A DNA stretch of 64,000 bases from the NCBI RefSeq assembly GCF_013337765.1, contig NZ_VBSB01000002.1, positions 290,775 through 354,774 on the forward strand, given 5' to 3'. The notes beneath the pieces are model-generated. The model was not told the DNA's origin. It ran no database searches and worked only from the letters and a program-made list of their open reading frames with translations. This document shows, one piece after another, positions 9,161 to 17,665 of this stretch (the first letter of the stretch is position 1; each line of letters opens with the position of its first letter). The stretch is from Mycolicibacterium sphagni. Its GTDB lineage: Bacteria > Actinomycetota > Actinomycetes > Mycobacteriales > Mycobacteriaceae. The position numbers were made by a program, and so were the translations under genes.

Positions 9161-9900
9161 GTCAGCATCCCGTCATCGGCCGGGCGCCACCGATCGATGC
9201 GACGCGAACACTCCGCGACCATCTGCTCGAAGATGCGCGCACCCTCCATCGGAGTCGCCGTCGTCGGGTCACCCAACACGCCCACCTCACTCACCGCAGC
9301 CACCCCCCCGTGACGCATCTGCGGCAAAAGGGTAGCCAGTGGCGCCCTGTTCCCGCTACACCAGGCGTCGGTGTGTACGTCCGCCGGTGAAATATGTAGC
9401 AATACAGACGTTTCCGTGTGGCCGGCGTGGGCGTCGCCACCCTCAGTGAAACAGGGGCACCAGGTGGCGTCGCGGCCCTCGGCCCGCAGGAGGCGCACCG
9501 CCGCCCGCATGGCCTCCAGGTTGCCGCCGTGTCCGTTGACGAACACCAGGCGCCGAGCCCAGCCGCAGGCCGAACGCCCGTACTCGACGAGGACAGCCGT
9601 CAGCGCCTCTGTGCCGATCGACACCGTTCCTGCGAAGCCCTCGTGCTCACCGGACGCGCCATAGGCGATCGCGGGAGCAATCAGATACTCGTCACGATCG
9701 AAACGGTTGAGCTCCTCGGTGGCGGTGCGCGCGACCGCGGTGGCGATCCGGGTGTCGGTGTCCAGCGGCAGGTGCGGACCGTGCTGCTCGGTCGAGCCGA
9801 CCGGAATCAAGATCGTGGGCGAGGTGTCGCGAAGTTGACTCGATGTCGAGTTGCCCAACTCGCCCCGAAACGCCACGCGGTGATGGTAGGCCGAATTCAC
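9157..9900 (-). CDS. mftE: Mycofactocin precursor peptidase MftE (creatininase family)
   Basis: 247 residues if translation starts at GTG 9900 ([15 protein letters not shown]), which matches the N-terminus I recall for the M. tuberculosis protein (MNSSYHRR). The open frame continues 96 bases farther upstream but without similarity. Metal-binding residues of the creatininase fold are visible: [14 protein letters not shown] (Glu38, His40, Asp47/49), NGHGGN (His124) and HTETS (Glu163). The enzyme cleaves the MftC-modified peptide to release the C-terminal Val-Tyr-derived AGDP moiety. It overlaps mftF by four bases but is separated from mftD by 138 bases, the widest gap in the operon. Confidence 0.94.
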   Translation of the reverse strand: MNSAYHHRVAFRGELGNSTSSQLRDTSPTILIPVGSTEQHGPHLPLDTDTRIATAVARTATEELNRFDRDEYLIAPAIAYGASGEHEGFAGTVSIGTEALTAVLVEYGRSACGWARRLVFVNGHGGNLEAMRAAVRLLRAEGRDATWCPCFTEGGDAHAGHTETSVLLHISPADVHTDAWCSGNRAPLATLLPQMRHGGVAAVSEVGVLGDPTTATPMEGARIFEQMVAECSRRIDRWRPADDGMLT

Positions 9901-10038
9901 CTGCCGTGCGCCAATTGTTCGAGGAGAAGACGGATTTCTTTCGCATTCGGGACCGACGGACCCACCCTGAGCGTTTACCGCCGTCCCGTCAGTCACGCCA
10001 GCACCACAACCTCGCTTACGCCGGGTTCAGCGCACGCC

Positions 10039-11220
10039 CTACTTGGGTACTCCGAGCGCCCGGACGAAGTCGTCTGGCACCAAGATGTCCTCGGCTGTCA
10101 GGTCGTGGATCGATGCCTTGCCGAGTCCGCGCAGCGCCGAGTCGATGCCCCCGGACAAGATGTCGAGGACGTTCTCGACACCGGCCTGCCCGTTGGCCGC
10201 CAAGCCCCACAGGTAGGCCCGGCCGATCATCACGGCGCGGGCACCGAGCGCCAGCGCCTTGATCACGTCGCTGCCGCGGCGCACACCGCCGTCGAGAAGC
10301 ACCTCGACCTGGTCGCCGACCGCCGCCGAGATGGCGGGCAGCGCGCGGATCGAAGCGGGGGTGCCGTCGAGGTTGTTGCCACCGTGATTGGACACCGAGA
10401 TCGCTGAAACGCCAGCATCGACAGCGCGTTTGGCGTCGTCCACGCGCATCACGCCCTTGAGCATGAAGGGCCCGCCCCACAGCTCACGCAGCCAGGCGAT
10501 ATCGTCCCAGGTGGGTGGCGGGGTCCCCATCCACTGGCCGTAGGCATCGAAGAACGGCGGGCTGGGCTCGCCCTTGGCCGCCTGGTTCGGCACCGACAGC
10601 GCCGGCGGACGCAGGGTCTTGGCCCACTGCAGGAACCACCGCGGCCGCGTCACGGCCTCGGGGCTCATCTTGATCATGGTCTTGAGATCCATCTTTTCCG
10701 GGATCTTCGGACTGCCCCAGTCGCGCCCGTGGCTGAAGCTCCAGTCGGTGGTCACGATCAGACCGACGGCCCCGGCCGCCCGAGCCCGCTCGGCGCGGGC
10801 GGCGATGGCGTCTCGGTCGCCCAGCCAGTAAATCTGGAAGAACGTCTTCGGGTTGGCCGCGACGACCTCTTCGATCGGCTTGCTGGCAAACGAGGACAAT
10901 CCCATCGCGGTGTTGCGGGCCACGGCCGCGCGGGCCACGGCGACCTCGCCGTCGGGGTGCACGGCCTGCACGCCGGTCGGGGAGATCAGAACCGGCAGCG
11001 AGACCTCTTGGCCCATGACAGTGGTTGCCATGTCCCGCTTTTCGAGTGCGCCGATGACGTGCGGCGCAAAGCCGAGCTCGTTGAAAGCCTCGTTGTTGCC
11101 ATTGACGGTGAGCCCCTTCTCACTGCCACCGATGAGTGCGCCGTACGCAGATTTGGGGAGCCGCTTTTTCGCACGTTGCTGCGCGATGGCGACGGTTTCG
11201 AACCAGGTGTCGCGTGCCAT
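10039..11220 (-). CDS. mftD: Premycofactocin synthase MftD (FMN-dependent)
   Basis: 393 residues from ATG 11220. It belongs to the FMN-dependent alpha-hydroxy-acid oxidase family (often labelled lldD): SPTGVQAVHPDGE near residue 80, LKGV with Lys255, the catalytic-base motif SNHGGNNLDG with His279, and LLDGGVRRGSDVIKALALGA plus MIGR for phosphate binding. In mycofactocin biosynthesis this protein oxidatively deaminates AGDP to give the redox-active alpha-keto amide of premycofactocin. Placement directly after mftC, four bases away, supports mftD over a true lactate dehydrogenase. Confidence 0.95.
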   Translation of the reverse strand: MARDTWFETVAIAQQRAKKRLPKSAYGALIGGSEKGLTVNGNNEAFNELGFAPHVIGALEKRDMATTVMGQEVSLPVLISPTGVQAVHPDGEVAVARAAVARNTAMGLSSFASKPIEEVVAANPKTFFQIYWLGDRDAIAARAERARAAGAVGLIVTTDWSFSHGRDWGSPKIPEKMDLKTMIKMSPEAVTRPRWFLQWAKTLRPPALSVPNQAAKGEPSPPFFDAYGQWMGTPPPTWDDIAWLRELWGGPFMLKGVMRVDDAKRAVDAGVSAISVSNHGGNNLDGTPASIRALPAISAAVGDQVEVLLDGGVRRGSDVIKALALGARAVMIGRAYLWGLAANGQAGVENVLDILSGGIDSALRGLGKASIHDLTAEDILVPDDFVRALGVPK

Positions 11221-11224
11221 GTGA

Positions 11225-12394
11225 CTAGATCGGACTTTCGTTGCAGGGCTTGGCCGGTGGCCGGGTGGACAAGGTCAGCATGATCGGCTTGCCCCTGGAA
11301 TGGTCGGCGCTGGGGCGGGGCTTGTCCCGCTCTCCTGCCAGGGCAGGTACCCCGTAGCCCTCGACGCATTCCGGGTCCGGGCCGTCCAGCGGCAGGCCGG
11401 TGAAGAACTTCGCGGCCATGCAGCCGCCGCGGCAGGCGTCGTAGTGCCCGCAGCTGCCGCAGGCACCGGCCGACTGCGGCTCGCGCAGCTCTGTGAACAG
11501 GGGCGAATACTTCCATACGTTGTCAAAACCCCCGCCGGACACCACATTTCCGGCCAGGAACCGGTCATGGATGGCGAACGGGCAGGCGTAGACGTCGCCG
11601 ACGGGGTCGATCAGGCACACCACCCGGCCGGCGCCGCACATGTTCAGACCCGCCAGCGCGCCGGGGGCGCCAAGGCCGGAGAGGTGGAAGAACGAGTCAC
11701 CGGTCAGCACGCCCTCGCCCCTGGCCACCAGCCAGTCGTAGAGCGTCACCTGTTGCGCGGCGGTGGGGTGCAGTTCGTCCCAGACATCGGCTCCGCGTCC
11801 GGACGGACGCAGGCGGGTGATGCGCAGGGTGGCGCCGTAGCGGTCGGCGAGGTCCTTGAAGTCGTCGAGCTGGTCGACGTTGTGACGGGTGACGACCACC
11901 GAGATCTTGGCGTCTTTGAAACCGGCGGCGGCCAGGTTCTCCAGCGCGCGGGTGGCCATGTCGAAGGAGCCCGGTCCGCGGACGGCGTCGTTGACCTCGG
12001 CGGTGGCGCCGTCCAGTGAGATCTGGACGTCGACGTAGTCGCTGGCGGCCAGCCGTGCGGCCACCTCCGGGGTGATCCGCACGCCGTTGGTGGAGAACTT
12101 GACGCCGACGTGGTGGGCGGTCGCGTAGTCGACCAGCTCCCAAAAGTCCGGTCGCACAGTGGGTTCGCCGCCACCGATGTTGACGTAGAACACCTGCATG
12201 CGCTCGAGCTCGTCGATGATGCTCATGCACTCAGCCGTGGACAGCTCGCGGGGATCGCGCTTGCCCGAGGAGGACAGGCAGTGCACGCACGCCAAATTGC
12301 AGGCGTAGGTCAGCTCCCAGGTCAGGCAGATCGGCGCATCGAGGCCGCTTTCGAACTGCTCGATCAGCCGGGGTACCGGTGCCACCGAAGTCAT
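11225..12394 (-). CDS. mftC: Mycofactocin radical SAM maturase MftC
   Basis: 389 residues from ATG 12394, overlapping the mftB stop as ATGA. The radical SAM cluster motif CxxxCxxC is at Cys32, Cys36, Cys39 (ACNLACVHCLSS), and a cysteine-rich SPASM region lies near the C-terminus (ACGSCGHYDACRGGCMAAKF and a later ECVEGYG), which binds auxiliary Fe-S clusters. MftC uses SAM to decarboxylate the C-terminal Tyr of MftA and then form a carbon-carbon bond with the preceding Val. All Cys needed for this are present. Confidence 0.97.
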   Translation of the reverse strand: MTSVAPVPRLIEQFESGLDAPICLTWELTYACNLACVHCLSSSGKRDPRELSTAECMSIIDELERMQVFYVNIGGGEPTVRPDFWELVDYATAHHVGVKFSTNGVRITPEVAARLAASDYVDVQISLDGATAEVNDAVRGPGSFDMATRALENLAAAGFKDAKISVVVTRHNVDQLDDFKDLADRYGATLRITRLRPSGRGADVWDELHPTAAQQVTLYDWLVARGEGVLTGDSFFHLSGLGAPGALAGLNMCGAGRVVCLIDPVGDVYACPFAIHDRFLAGNVVSGGGFDNVWKYSPLFTELREPQSAGACGSCGHYDACRGGCMAAKFFTGLPLDGPDPECVEGYGVPALAGERDKPRPSADHSRGKPIMLTLSTRPPAKPCNESPI

Positions 12395-12705
12395 TGGGAA
12401 TCCTTGCAGATCAACATGTTCGAGGTCACCAGCACGCTCAACGCGTGCAGATAGGGCGCCTCGTCGGGCTCGTCGACCCCGGCGGCCCGCAGAGCTGAGC
12501 GGGCGTCGGGGTGATCGGGTAGCGAGTTCACGACGGCGAGGATGGTGCGGTTCTTCAGGAACGACAGCTTCCTGGTGCCGAAGTGGTACAGCAGTGCGCC
12601 GAAAGATTCCGGGCGCACGGCCACCTGCGGATGCAGACGCCAGCTGAGTGCCGGGTCGAAGTTCGACCCGGCCACAGCCGGATCGCCCACAACGTGGGCG
12701 GGCAC
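12391..12705 (-). CDS. mftB: Mycofactocin peptide chaperone MftB
   Basis: 104 residues from GTG 12705, two bases after the mftA stop with GGGGTC upstream; an in-frame GTG at 12723 would overlap mftA and is the alternative. The sequence (SWRLHPQVAVRPESFGALLYHFGTRKLSFL) is that of a RiPP recognition element. MftB binds the leader of MftA and delivers the peptide to MftC. It lies exactly between mftA and mftC, overlapping mftC by four bases. Confidence 0.93.
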   Translation of the reverse strand: MPAHVVGDPAVAGSNFDPALSWRLHPQVAVRPESFGALLYHFGTRKLSFLKNRTILAVVNSLPDHPDARSALRAAGVDEPDEAPYLHALSVLVTSNMLICKDSQ

Positions 12706-12707
12706 GG

Positions 12708-12803
12708 TCAGTAGACCCCGCACATCCCGTCGATGGAGACCTCTTCGACCAGCGTCTCGGTCACCAGTTCGGTCTCGGTCTCACTTGCGTGGCTCGGCTC
12801 CAT
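12708..12803 (-). CDS. mftA: Mycofactocin precursor peptide MftA
   Basis: A 31-residue peptide starting at ATG 12803 with AAAGGG upstream. Its acidic leader ([17 protein letters not shown]) is followed by the core IDGMCGVY at the very C-terminus; the last two residues, Val and Tyr, become the mycofactocin pharmacophore. It is the first gene of the mft operon and divergent from mftR. The annotated frame extends upstream without support. Confidence 0.97.
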   Translation of the reverse strand: MEPSHASETETELVTETLVEEVSIDGMCGVY

Positions 12804-12829
12804 GAAAAGCACCCTTTCGTCGGCCAGGT

Positions 12830-12850
12830 TCTCGACAATTGTGATCGAGA
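12830..12850. promoter_or_regulatory. Candidate MftR operator in the mftA-mftR intergenic region
   Basis: Perfect inverted repeat TCTCGA (12830-12835) and TCGAGA (12845-12850) separated by nine bases. It sits 27 bases upstream of mftA and 46 bases upstream of mftR, within the 92-base divergent promoter region. Symmetry and location fit a TetR-family dimer site controlling both directions. The assignment to MftR is inference. Confidence 0.55.
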
Positions 12851-12895
12851 TCGCAAGAATATGGCATCGAGTGCCGAAAAGAAAGGGGTGGGTCG

Positions 12896-13504
12896 ATGAC
12901 AAGTGGTTCTCCGGGTTCGGGCGGGCCCCGCGTGGGGCGGCGCCGCTCCACCACCCAGGACCACATCACCGACGTCGCGCTCGACCTGTTCGCGAATTAC
13001 GGGTTCGGCTCGGTGAGCGTCGACGACGTGGCTCAGGCGTCGGGTATCGCGCGGCGCACGCTGTTCCGCTACTACCCGTCGAAGAACGCCATCCCCTGGG
13101 GCGACTTCGACGCTCACCTGCAGCACTTCCGTCATCTGTTCGACGCTATAGACGCTGCGGAACCGATCAGCGCCGCACTGCGCTCGGCCCTGCTGGCGTT
13201 CAACACGTTTGACGAGTCGGAAACCGAACGGCACCGCCAGCGAATGCGGGTGATCCTGCAGACCGCCGAGCTGCAAGCCCACTCGATGACCATGTACGCC
13301 GGCTGGCGCGGTGTCGTCTGCGACTTCGTGGCCGCACGTATCGGTGGCGCGCCGGGTGACCTGGTCCCCCAGTCGGTCGCCTGGCTGATGCTCGGCGTCG
13401 CGCTGTCGGCCTACGAGTACTGGCTGGCCAACGAGGAAGTGCCGCTGCCGCAGGCGCTCGGCGACGCGTTCGACGTCGTCGCACATGGACTCGGCCAGCT
13501 TTAA
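12896..13504 (+). CDS. mftR: Mycofactocin regulator MftR (TetR family)
   Basis: 202 residues from ATG 12896 with AAAGGGG just upstream. Residues about 20-65 form a TetR helix-turn-helix ([40 protein letters not shown]). It is divergent from mftA, the standard location of MftR, which in M. smegmatis represses the mft operon and is reported to respond to long-chain acyl-CoA. The C-terminal domain is all-helical as expected. Its 3' end is followed by an imperfect long hairpin shared with the convergent oxidoreductase gene. Confidence 0.93.
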   Translation: MTSGSPGSGGPRVGRRRSTTQDHITDVALDLFANYGFGSVSVDDVAQASGIARRTLFRYYPSKNAIPWGDFDAHLQHFRHLFDAIDAAEPISAALRSALLAFNTFDESETERHRQRMRVILQTAELQAHSMTMYAGWRGVVCDFVAARIGGAPGDLVPQSVAWLMLGVALSAYEYWLANEEVPLPQALGDAFDVVAHGLGQL

Positions 13505-13542
13505 CTGGGACAGTGAGGCTAAATACCTGCGCTGGCCGCCTT

Positions 13543-13600
13543 GAGTGTGCGTCAGGGGCGGGAATTCATCGGGGCAGATTCTCGCCCTGGCTGCACTCTC
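13543..13600. terminator. Long imperfect hairpin between convergent genes
   Basis: Left arm 13543-13565 (GAGTGTGCGTCAGGGGCGGG plus AAT) and right arm 13578-13600 are complementary at 17 of 23 positions around a 12-base loop. It lies in the 201-base gap between mftR and the convergent FAD oxidoreductase gene, so it may act as a bidirectional terminator; no U-tract is present on either side. No gene is seen in the rest of 13505-13705. Confidence 0.45.
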
Positions 13601-13705
13601 GACGCCGTGACCGCATCTGGCGGCATCGAGTTTCACGTTCTGCAGCCGTCTACTCGAACTCTTGGTGCAAAAGGTGAATTTCGATGCCGTGGTGGCCAGC
13701 TCTGA

Positions 13706-14905
13706 CTAGGACGCGGGCAGCACGTCGGCGATCGGCGCACCTGCGGCGATCTTGGCGCGGGTCTTCATGACCTTGCCGGGCATACCGCCGCCGACCACGC
13801 CGGCCACCACGCCGTTGCGCTCGTAGAACGCCAGGAACTTGCGGCCGTCGTCCTCGACGATGTGCACGATGTCGGTGGCCTCCGGCTCGCCGAGGCACTG
13901 GATCTTGACGTCGTACTGATCGCTCCAGAAGTACGGCACGACGATCACTGAGGGCGCCTCCAGGCCCAGCATCGACGGCACGATGACCCGGGCCTGCTCG
14001 GCGACATTGCTCCAATGCTCAACGCGGGCTTGATGTCCCGTGGCGTCACGCCATGACGCGACGTCACCGAGCGCCCAGACTCCTGCCGCGCTAGTACGGC
14101 CCGCCGCGTCGCACACGACCCCGTTGTCGACCTCCACCCCACTGCCCGCCAGCCAGTCGGTGGCCGGGCGCGACCCGATGCCGACCACGACCAGATCGGC
14201 CGCCAGTTCGCTGCCGTCGGACAACACGACACCTGTCACGTGGCCGTTCTCGCCGCGCACCTCGGCGACTCCGATGCCGGTCCGCACGTCCACACCCTCG
14301 GCACGATGCAGCCGGGCCACCAGGTTTCCGACCTGCTCGCCCAGCACCGAGGCCAGCGGCGCCGGCTGCGGCTCCACCAGAACCACGTCCACGCCCAGCT
14401 TGCGCAGGCTGGCCGCCACCTCACAGCCGATGAACCCGGCGCCGATGATCACCGCCTGCCGAGCCGTTGCGGCGTGGGTGCGCAGCGCCAGTGCTTCGTC
14501 GAACGTCCGCAGCACCCGGATGCCCTCCAGGTCCGGGAACGAGGGAATGCGCTTGGGCACCAAGCCCGTCGCGATCACCAGCTCGTCGTAGCCCAGCACT
14601 GCCCCATCGGCCAGCGTCACCGTCTGAGCGGCGGTGTCCAACGAGGCGACAGCGCTGCCCAGCCGCAGGGTGATGCCGTTCTCGGTGTAAAACTCGGCCG
14701 GCTTGAGCGTGACATCGTCGAGGTCGGCGTGCAGCACGTCCTTCGACAGCGGCGGGCGGTCGTAGGGCAGGTGTGCCTCGTCGCTGACGATGGTGACCGG
14801 CCCCGTGTACTCCGACTTGCGCAACTGTTCGGCGGTCCTGGTGGCAGCCAGCCCGCCGCCCACGATGACAATGCCTTTTTCCGCGCCATTTTCGCTCGTG
14901 CTCAC
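13706..14905 (-). CDS. FAD/NAD-dependent oxidoreductase, ferredoxin-reductase type
   Basis: 399 residues from a GTG at 14905. The FAD dinucleotide motif GGGLAATRTAEQL starts near residue 16, a second NAD-binding motif IIGAGFIGCEVAASLRKLG lies near residue 150, and ALGDVASW is the second FAD contact. This is the layout of rubredoxin/ferredoxin reductases of the pyridine nucleotide-disulphide class without redox-active cysteines. It corresponds to the position of Rv0688 in M. tuberculosis, close to mft genes and an mft-type SDR, so it may link reduced nicotinamide or ferredoxin to oxygenases such as the P450; the partner is unknown. Confidence 0.9.
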   Translation of the reverse strand: MSTSENGAEKGIVIVGGGLAATRTAEQLRKSEYTGPVTIVSDEAHLPYDRPPLSKDVLHADLDDVTLKPAEFYTENGITLRLGSAVASLDTAAQTVTLADGAVLGYDELVIATGLVPKRIPSFPDLEGIRVLRTFDEALALRTHAATARQAVIIGAGFIGCEVAASLRKLGVDVVLVEPQPAPLASVLGEQVGNLVARLHRAEGVDVRTGIGVAEVRGENGHVTGVVLSDGSELAADLVVVGIGSRPATDWLAGSGVEVDNGVVCDAAGRTSAAGVWALGDVASWRDATGHQARVEHWSNVAEQARVIVPSMLGLEAPSVIVVPYFWSDQYDVKIQCLGEPEATDIVHIVEDDGRKFLAFYERNGVVAGVVGGGMPGKVMKTRAKIAAGAPIADVLPAS

Positions 14906-14977
14906 GTGGTGTTCTTACACGATCGCCGCCGCGAAGTGCGCGCCAGCCTGCTGTTACCAACCGCTGGGTTGGTGGAG

Positions 14978-15424
14978 TCAGGCAGGTGAGCGGTCAATCA
15001 GGTTGGACAACACCACGATGCTTTCGCTTCGTTCGATCTCGGCGCTCGACCGGATCCGTTCCAGGGCGGTCTCCAGGTGGCGCATATCGCGGGCCAGCAC
15101 ATGCAAGATGGCGTCCGCGGTGCCCGTGACGGTGGCGGCGCTGATGATCTCGGGAATGTCAATCCAGGCCGCGCGCAACTGATCCGGCGCGATCGTGCCG
15201 TGGCAGTACACCTGAACGTAAGCCTCGGTGTTCCAGCCCAGCGCGCTGCGGTCGATGATCGTGGTGAAGCCGCGGATCACCCCGTTATCCAGCATCCGGT
15301 CGACCCGGCGTTTGACCGCGGGCGCCGACAAGTTCACCCGTGCGCCGATCTCGGCGAACGTGGCACGCGCATGCTCGGTGAGCTCGGCGAGGATGCGCTC
15401 GTCGGTGTCGTCCAGCCGGTCCAT
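14978..15424 (-). CDS. Lrp/AsnC-family transcriptional regulator
   Basis: 148 residues from ATG 15424. The N-terminal winged helix begins with LDDTDERILAELTEHARATFAEIGARVNLSAPAVKRRVDRM and is followed by a RAM ligand-binding domain (FTTIIDRSALGWNTEAYVQV). Lrp/AsnC proteins form octamers and sense amino acids. It is divergent from the DDAH-rocD-rocE operon, the same arrangement I recall for Rv2324 next to the roc genes, so it most likely activates that operon in response to arginine or ornithine. A 16-bp-arm inverted repeat lies between the two. Confidence 0.93.
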   Translation of the reverse strand: MDRLDDTDERILAELTEHARATFAEIGARVNLSAPAVKRRVDRMLDNGVIRGFTTIIDRSALGWNTEAYVQVYCHGTIAPDQLRAAWIDIPEIISAATVTGTADAILHVLARDMRHLETALERIRSSAEIERSESIVVLSNLIDRSPA

Positions 15425-15471
15425 CGACAGCTCTCCGATCCTGGTTTAACAAATCACCGCCATTCTGGCCG

Positions 15472-15523
15472 TGACGCAAGAAATCGATTATAGACACGCA
15501 ATAGAGGTCGATTGATTGCGTCA
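15472..15523. promoter_or_regulatory. Candidate Lrp/AsnC operator upstream of the arginine operon
   Basis: Inverted repeat with arms TGACGCAAGAAATCGA (15472-15487) and TCGATTGATTGCGTCA (15508-15523), complementary at 14 of 16 positions with a 20-base centre. It lies 25-76 bases before the hydrolase ATG at 15548 and 48-99 bases before the regulator ATG at 15424. The wide spacing, about five helical turns overall, suits wrapping by an Lrp multimer. Confidence 0.6.
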
Positions 15524-15547
15524 GGATGGGGTTCTATCGTTATTTTC

Positions 15548-16393
15548 ATGACGATATCTACAGATGTCGCCGCCGAGTCAACGAGGACACCGCGCAGCCA
15601 GCGACTTCGCCACTACGCCATGACCCCGCCGACGTTTTTTGCCGTCGAGTACGCGATCAACCCATGGATGGACACCAGCACCCCGGTCGACGTCGAACGT
15701 GCCGTCGCCCAATGGGAGAACCTGCGGGACACCTACCGCCGCCTCGGCCACACCGTCGATGTCGTCGAGCCGGTCCCCGGCCTGCCCGACATGGTCTACG
15801 CGGCCAACGCCGGACTGATCATCAACGGCAGGGCGATCGTCGCCCAGTTCAAGCACGCCGAGCGCCAGGGTGAATCGGTTGCGTACGCCAACTGGATGGA
15901 TGCGAACGGACACGACCCCGTCGCCACTCGGCACGTCAACGAGGGACAGGGCGATCTGCTGGTGGTCGGGTCGACGATCTTGGCCGGCACGGGTTTTCGC
16001 ACTCAGCCGCAGGCGCACACCGAGGTCGCCACAATCACCGGCATGCCGGTGATCTCCCTGGAACTCGTCGATCCGCGCTTCTACCACCTCGACACCGCGC
16101 TGACGGTACTCGACGACACCACGATCGCCTACTACCCACCGGCGTTCACCGCCACCGCCCGCGGCCGGCTGCGCGACCTCTTCCCCGACGCTATCGAAGT
16201 GGCGAGCACCGATGCCTATGTCTTAGGCCTCAACGCTGTGTCCGACGGCAAGCATGTCGTATTCCCGGCCCAGGCCAGCGGTTTCGCCAAGCAGCTCTAT
16301 CACGCCGGCTTCCACCCCATCGGCGTCGATCTCTCCGAGCTGCTCAAGGGCGGCGGCTCAGTGAAATGTTGCACGCTGGAGGTATTTTCATGA
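15548..16393 (+). CDS. ddaH: DDAH-family guanidino hydrolase (dimethylargininase-like)
   Basis: 281 residues from ATG 15548; the upstream ATG at 15512 lies in the operator. The guanidine-modifying fold is shown by GLPDMVYAANAGLIING (substrate-binding acidic residue), RHVNEGQGDLLVV (His/Glu/Asp) and GGGSVKCCTLE, where Cys274 should be the nucleophile. DDAH enzymes convert methylated arginines to citrulline; relatives in cyanobacteria turn arginine directly into ornithine. It overlaps ornithine aminotransferase by four bases, so its product is likely fed to that enzyme, which favours ornithine as product. The symbol is by family only. Confidence 0.85.
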   Translation: MTISTDVAAESTRTPRSQRLRHYAMTPPTFFAVEYAINPWMDTSTPVDVERAVAQWENLRDTYRRLGHTVDVVEPVPGLPDMVYAANAGLIINGRAIVAQFKHAERQGESVAYANWMDANGHDPVATRHVNEGQGDLLVVGSTILAGTGFRTQPQAHTEVATITGMPVISLELVDPRFYHLDTALTVLDDTTIAYYPPAFTATARGRLRDLFPDAIEVASTDAYVLGLNAVSDGKHVVFPAQASGFAKQLYHAGFHPIGVDLSELLKGGGSVKCCTLEVFS

Positions 16394-17631
16394 CCATGGC
16401 CGACACCGTGCGACCCACAGGAGCAACTGCAGCGGCCATCGCGCTCGACAACACCTACGCCGCGCACAACTATTCGCCGCTTCCGGTGGTGGCCGCCAGC
16501 GCTCGCGGAGTGTGGATCACCGATGTGGAAGGTCACCGCTACCTGGACTGCCTGGCCGCCTATTCGGCGGTCAACTTCGGCCACCACAACGACGAGATCG
16601 TCGCCGCCGCTCATCGCCAGCTCGACGCGGTGACCCTGGTCAGCCGGGCGTTCCACTCCGATCAGCTCGGCCCGTTCTGCGCGGCGCTGGCCCGGCTGTG
16701 CGGCAAAGACATGGTGCTGCCGATGAACAGCGGCGCCGAGGCCGTGGAGAGCGGCCTGAAGGTCGCCCGTAAGTGGGGCACCGACGTCAAGGGCGTCCCC
16801 CTCGACATGGCCAATATCATCGTGGCCGACAACAACTTCCACGGCCGCACGATCAGTATCGTCAGCTTCTCCTCCGATGCCACCGCCCGCGGTGGATTCG
16901 GGCCCTTCACACCGGGATTCCGGTCCGTACCGTTCGGCGACGCCGACGCCGTCGCAGCTGCCATGGACGACAACACGGTCGCGGTCCTCATCGAGCCGAT
17001 CCAGGGCGAGGCCGGGATCATCGTCCCGCCCGACGATTACCTGCCCCGGCTGCGACAGCTGTGCACCCGGCGCAACGTGCTGCTGATCGCCGACGAGATC
17101 CAGTCCGGTCTGGCCCGCACCGGTCACACCTTCGCCTGCGACCACTGGGGCGTGGTGCCCGATATCTACCTGCTCGGCAAGGCCCTCGGCGGCGGCGTCG
17201 TTCCGCTGTCGGCTGTTGTCGCCAACCGCGACATCCTCGGGGTGCTTCACCCGGGTGAGCACGGTTCGACGTTCGGCGGCAATCCGCTGGCAGCAGCCAT
17301 CGGCTCCACCGTGGTCGACATTCTGCGGCGCGGTGAATTCCAGTCCCGCTCAGCCGAACTCGGGCTCCATCTGCATGCACGGTTACGGTCACTGATCGGC
17401 CATGGGGTGCTCGCGGTGCGTGGGATGGGACTGTGGGCCGGCGTCGACATCGACACCCGCCTTGGGACCGGTAAACAGCTCAGCATCGCGCTGGCCGAGC
17501 GCGGCGTGCTGGTCAAGGACACCCATGGCTCGACCTTGCGATTCGCTCCACCGCTGGTGATCACCGCCGAGGAGATCGACTGGGCGGTTGAGCAGTTCGC
17601 AAGCGTACTGGCAGGGCCAGGAGCACACTAA
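16390..17631 (+). CDS. rocD: Ornithine aminotransferase
   Basis: 413 residues from ATG 16390 (ATGA overlap with the previous stop; GGAGG at 16378-16382). Class III PLP aminotransferase motifs are present: NSGAEAVE for cofactor phosphate, IADEIQSG with Asp235 pairing with the pyridine nitrogen, and LLGKALGGG with the Schiff-base Lys264. The enzyme transfers the delta-amino group of ornithine to 2-oxoglutarate, giving glutamate semialdehyde on the way to proline or glutamate. The gene is full length, unlike the split rocD1/rocD2 I recall in M. tuberculosis. Confidence 0.95.
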   Translation: MTMADTVRPTGATAAAIALDNTYAAHNYSPLPVVAASARGVWITDVEGHRYLDCLAAYSAVNFGHHNDEIVAAAHRQLDAVTLVSRAFHSDQLGPFCAALARLCGKDMVLPMNSGAEAVESGLKVARKWGTDVKGVPLDMANIIVADNNFHGRTISIVSFSSDATARGGFGPFTPGFRSVPFGDADAVAAAMDDNTVAVLIEPIQGEAGIIVPPDDYLPRLRQLCTRRNVLLIADEIQSGLARTGHTFACDHWGVVPDIYLLGKALGGGVVPLSAVVANRDILGVLHPGEHGSTFGGNPLAAAIGSTVVDILRRGEFQSRSAELGLHLHARLRSLIGHGVLAVRGMGLWAGVDIDTRLGTGKQLSIALAERGVLVKDTHGSTLRFAPPLVITAEEIDWAVEQFASVLAGPGAH

Positions 17632-17665
17632 CCGGTAGTTCACTCTAGGGCCTACAGGAGGCACT

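Noticed and set aside
10039..11220. L-lactate dehydrogenase LldD
   Set aside because: The family matches, but the position between mftC and mftE identifies it as MftD.
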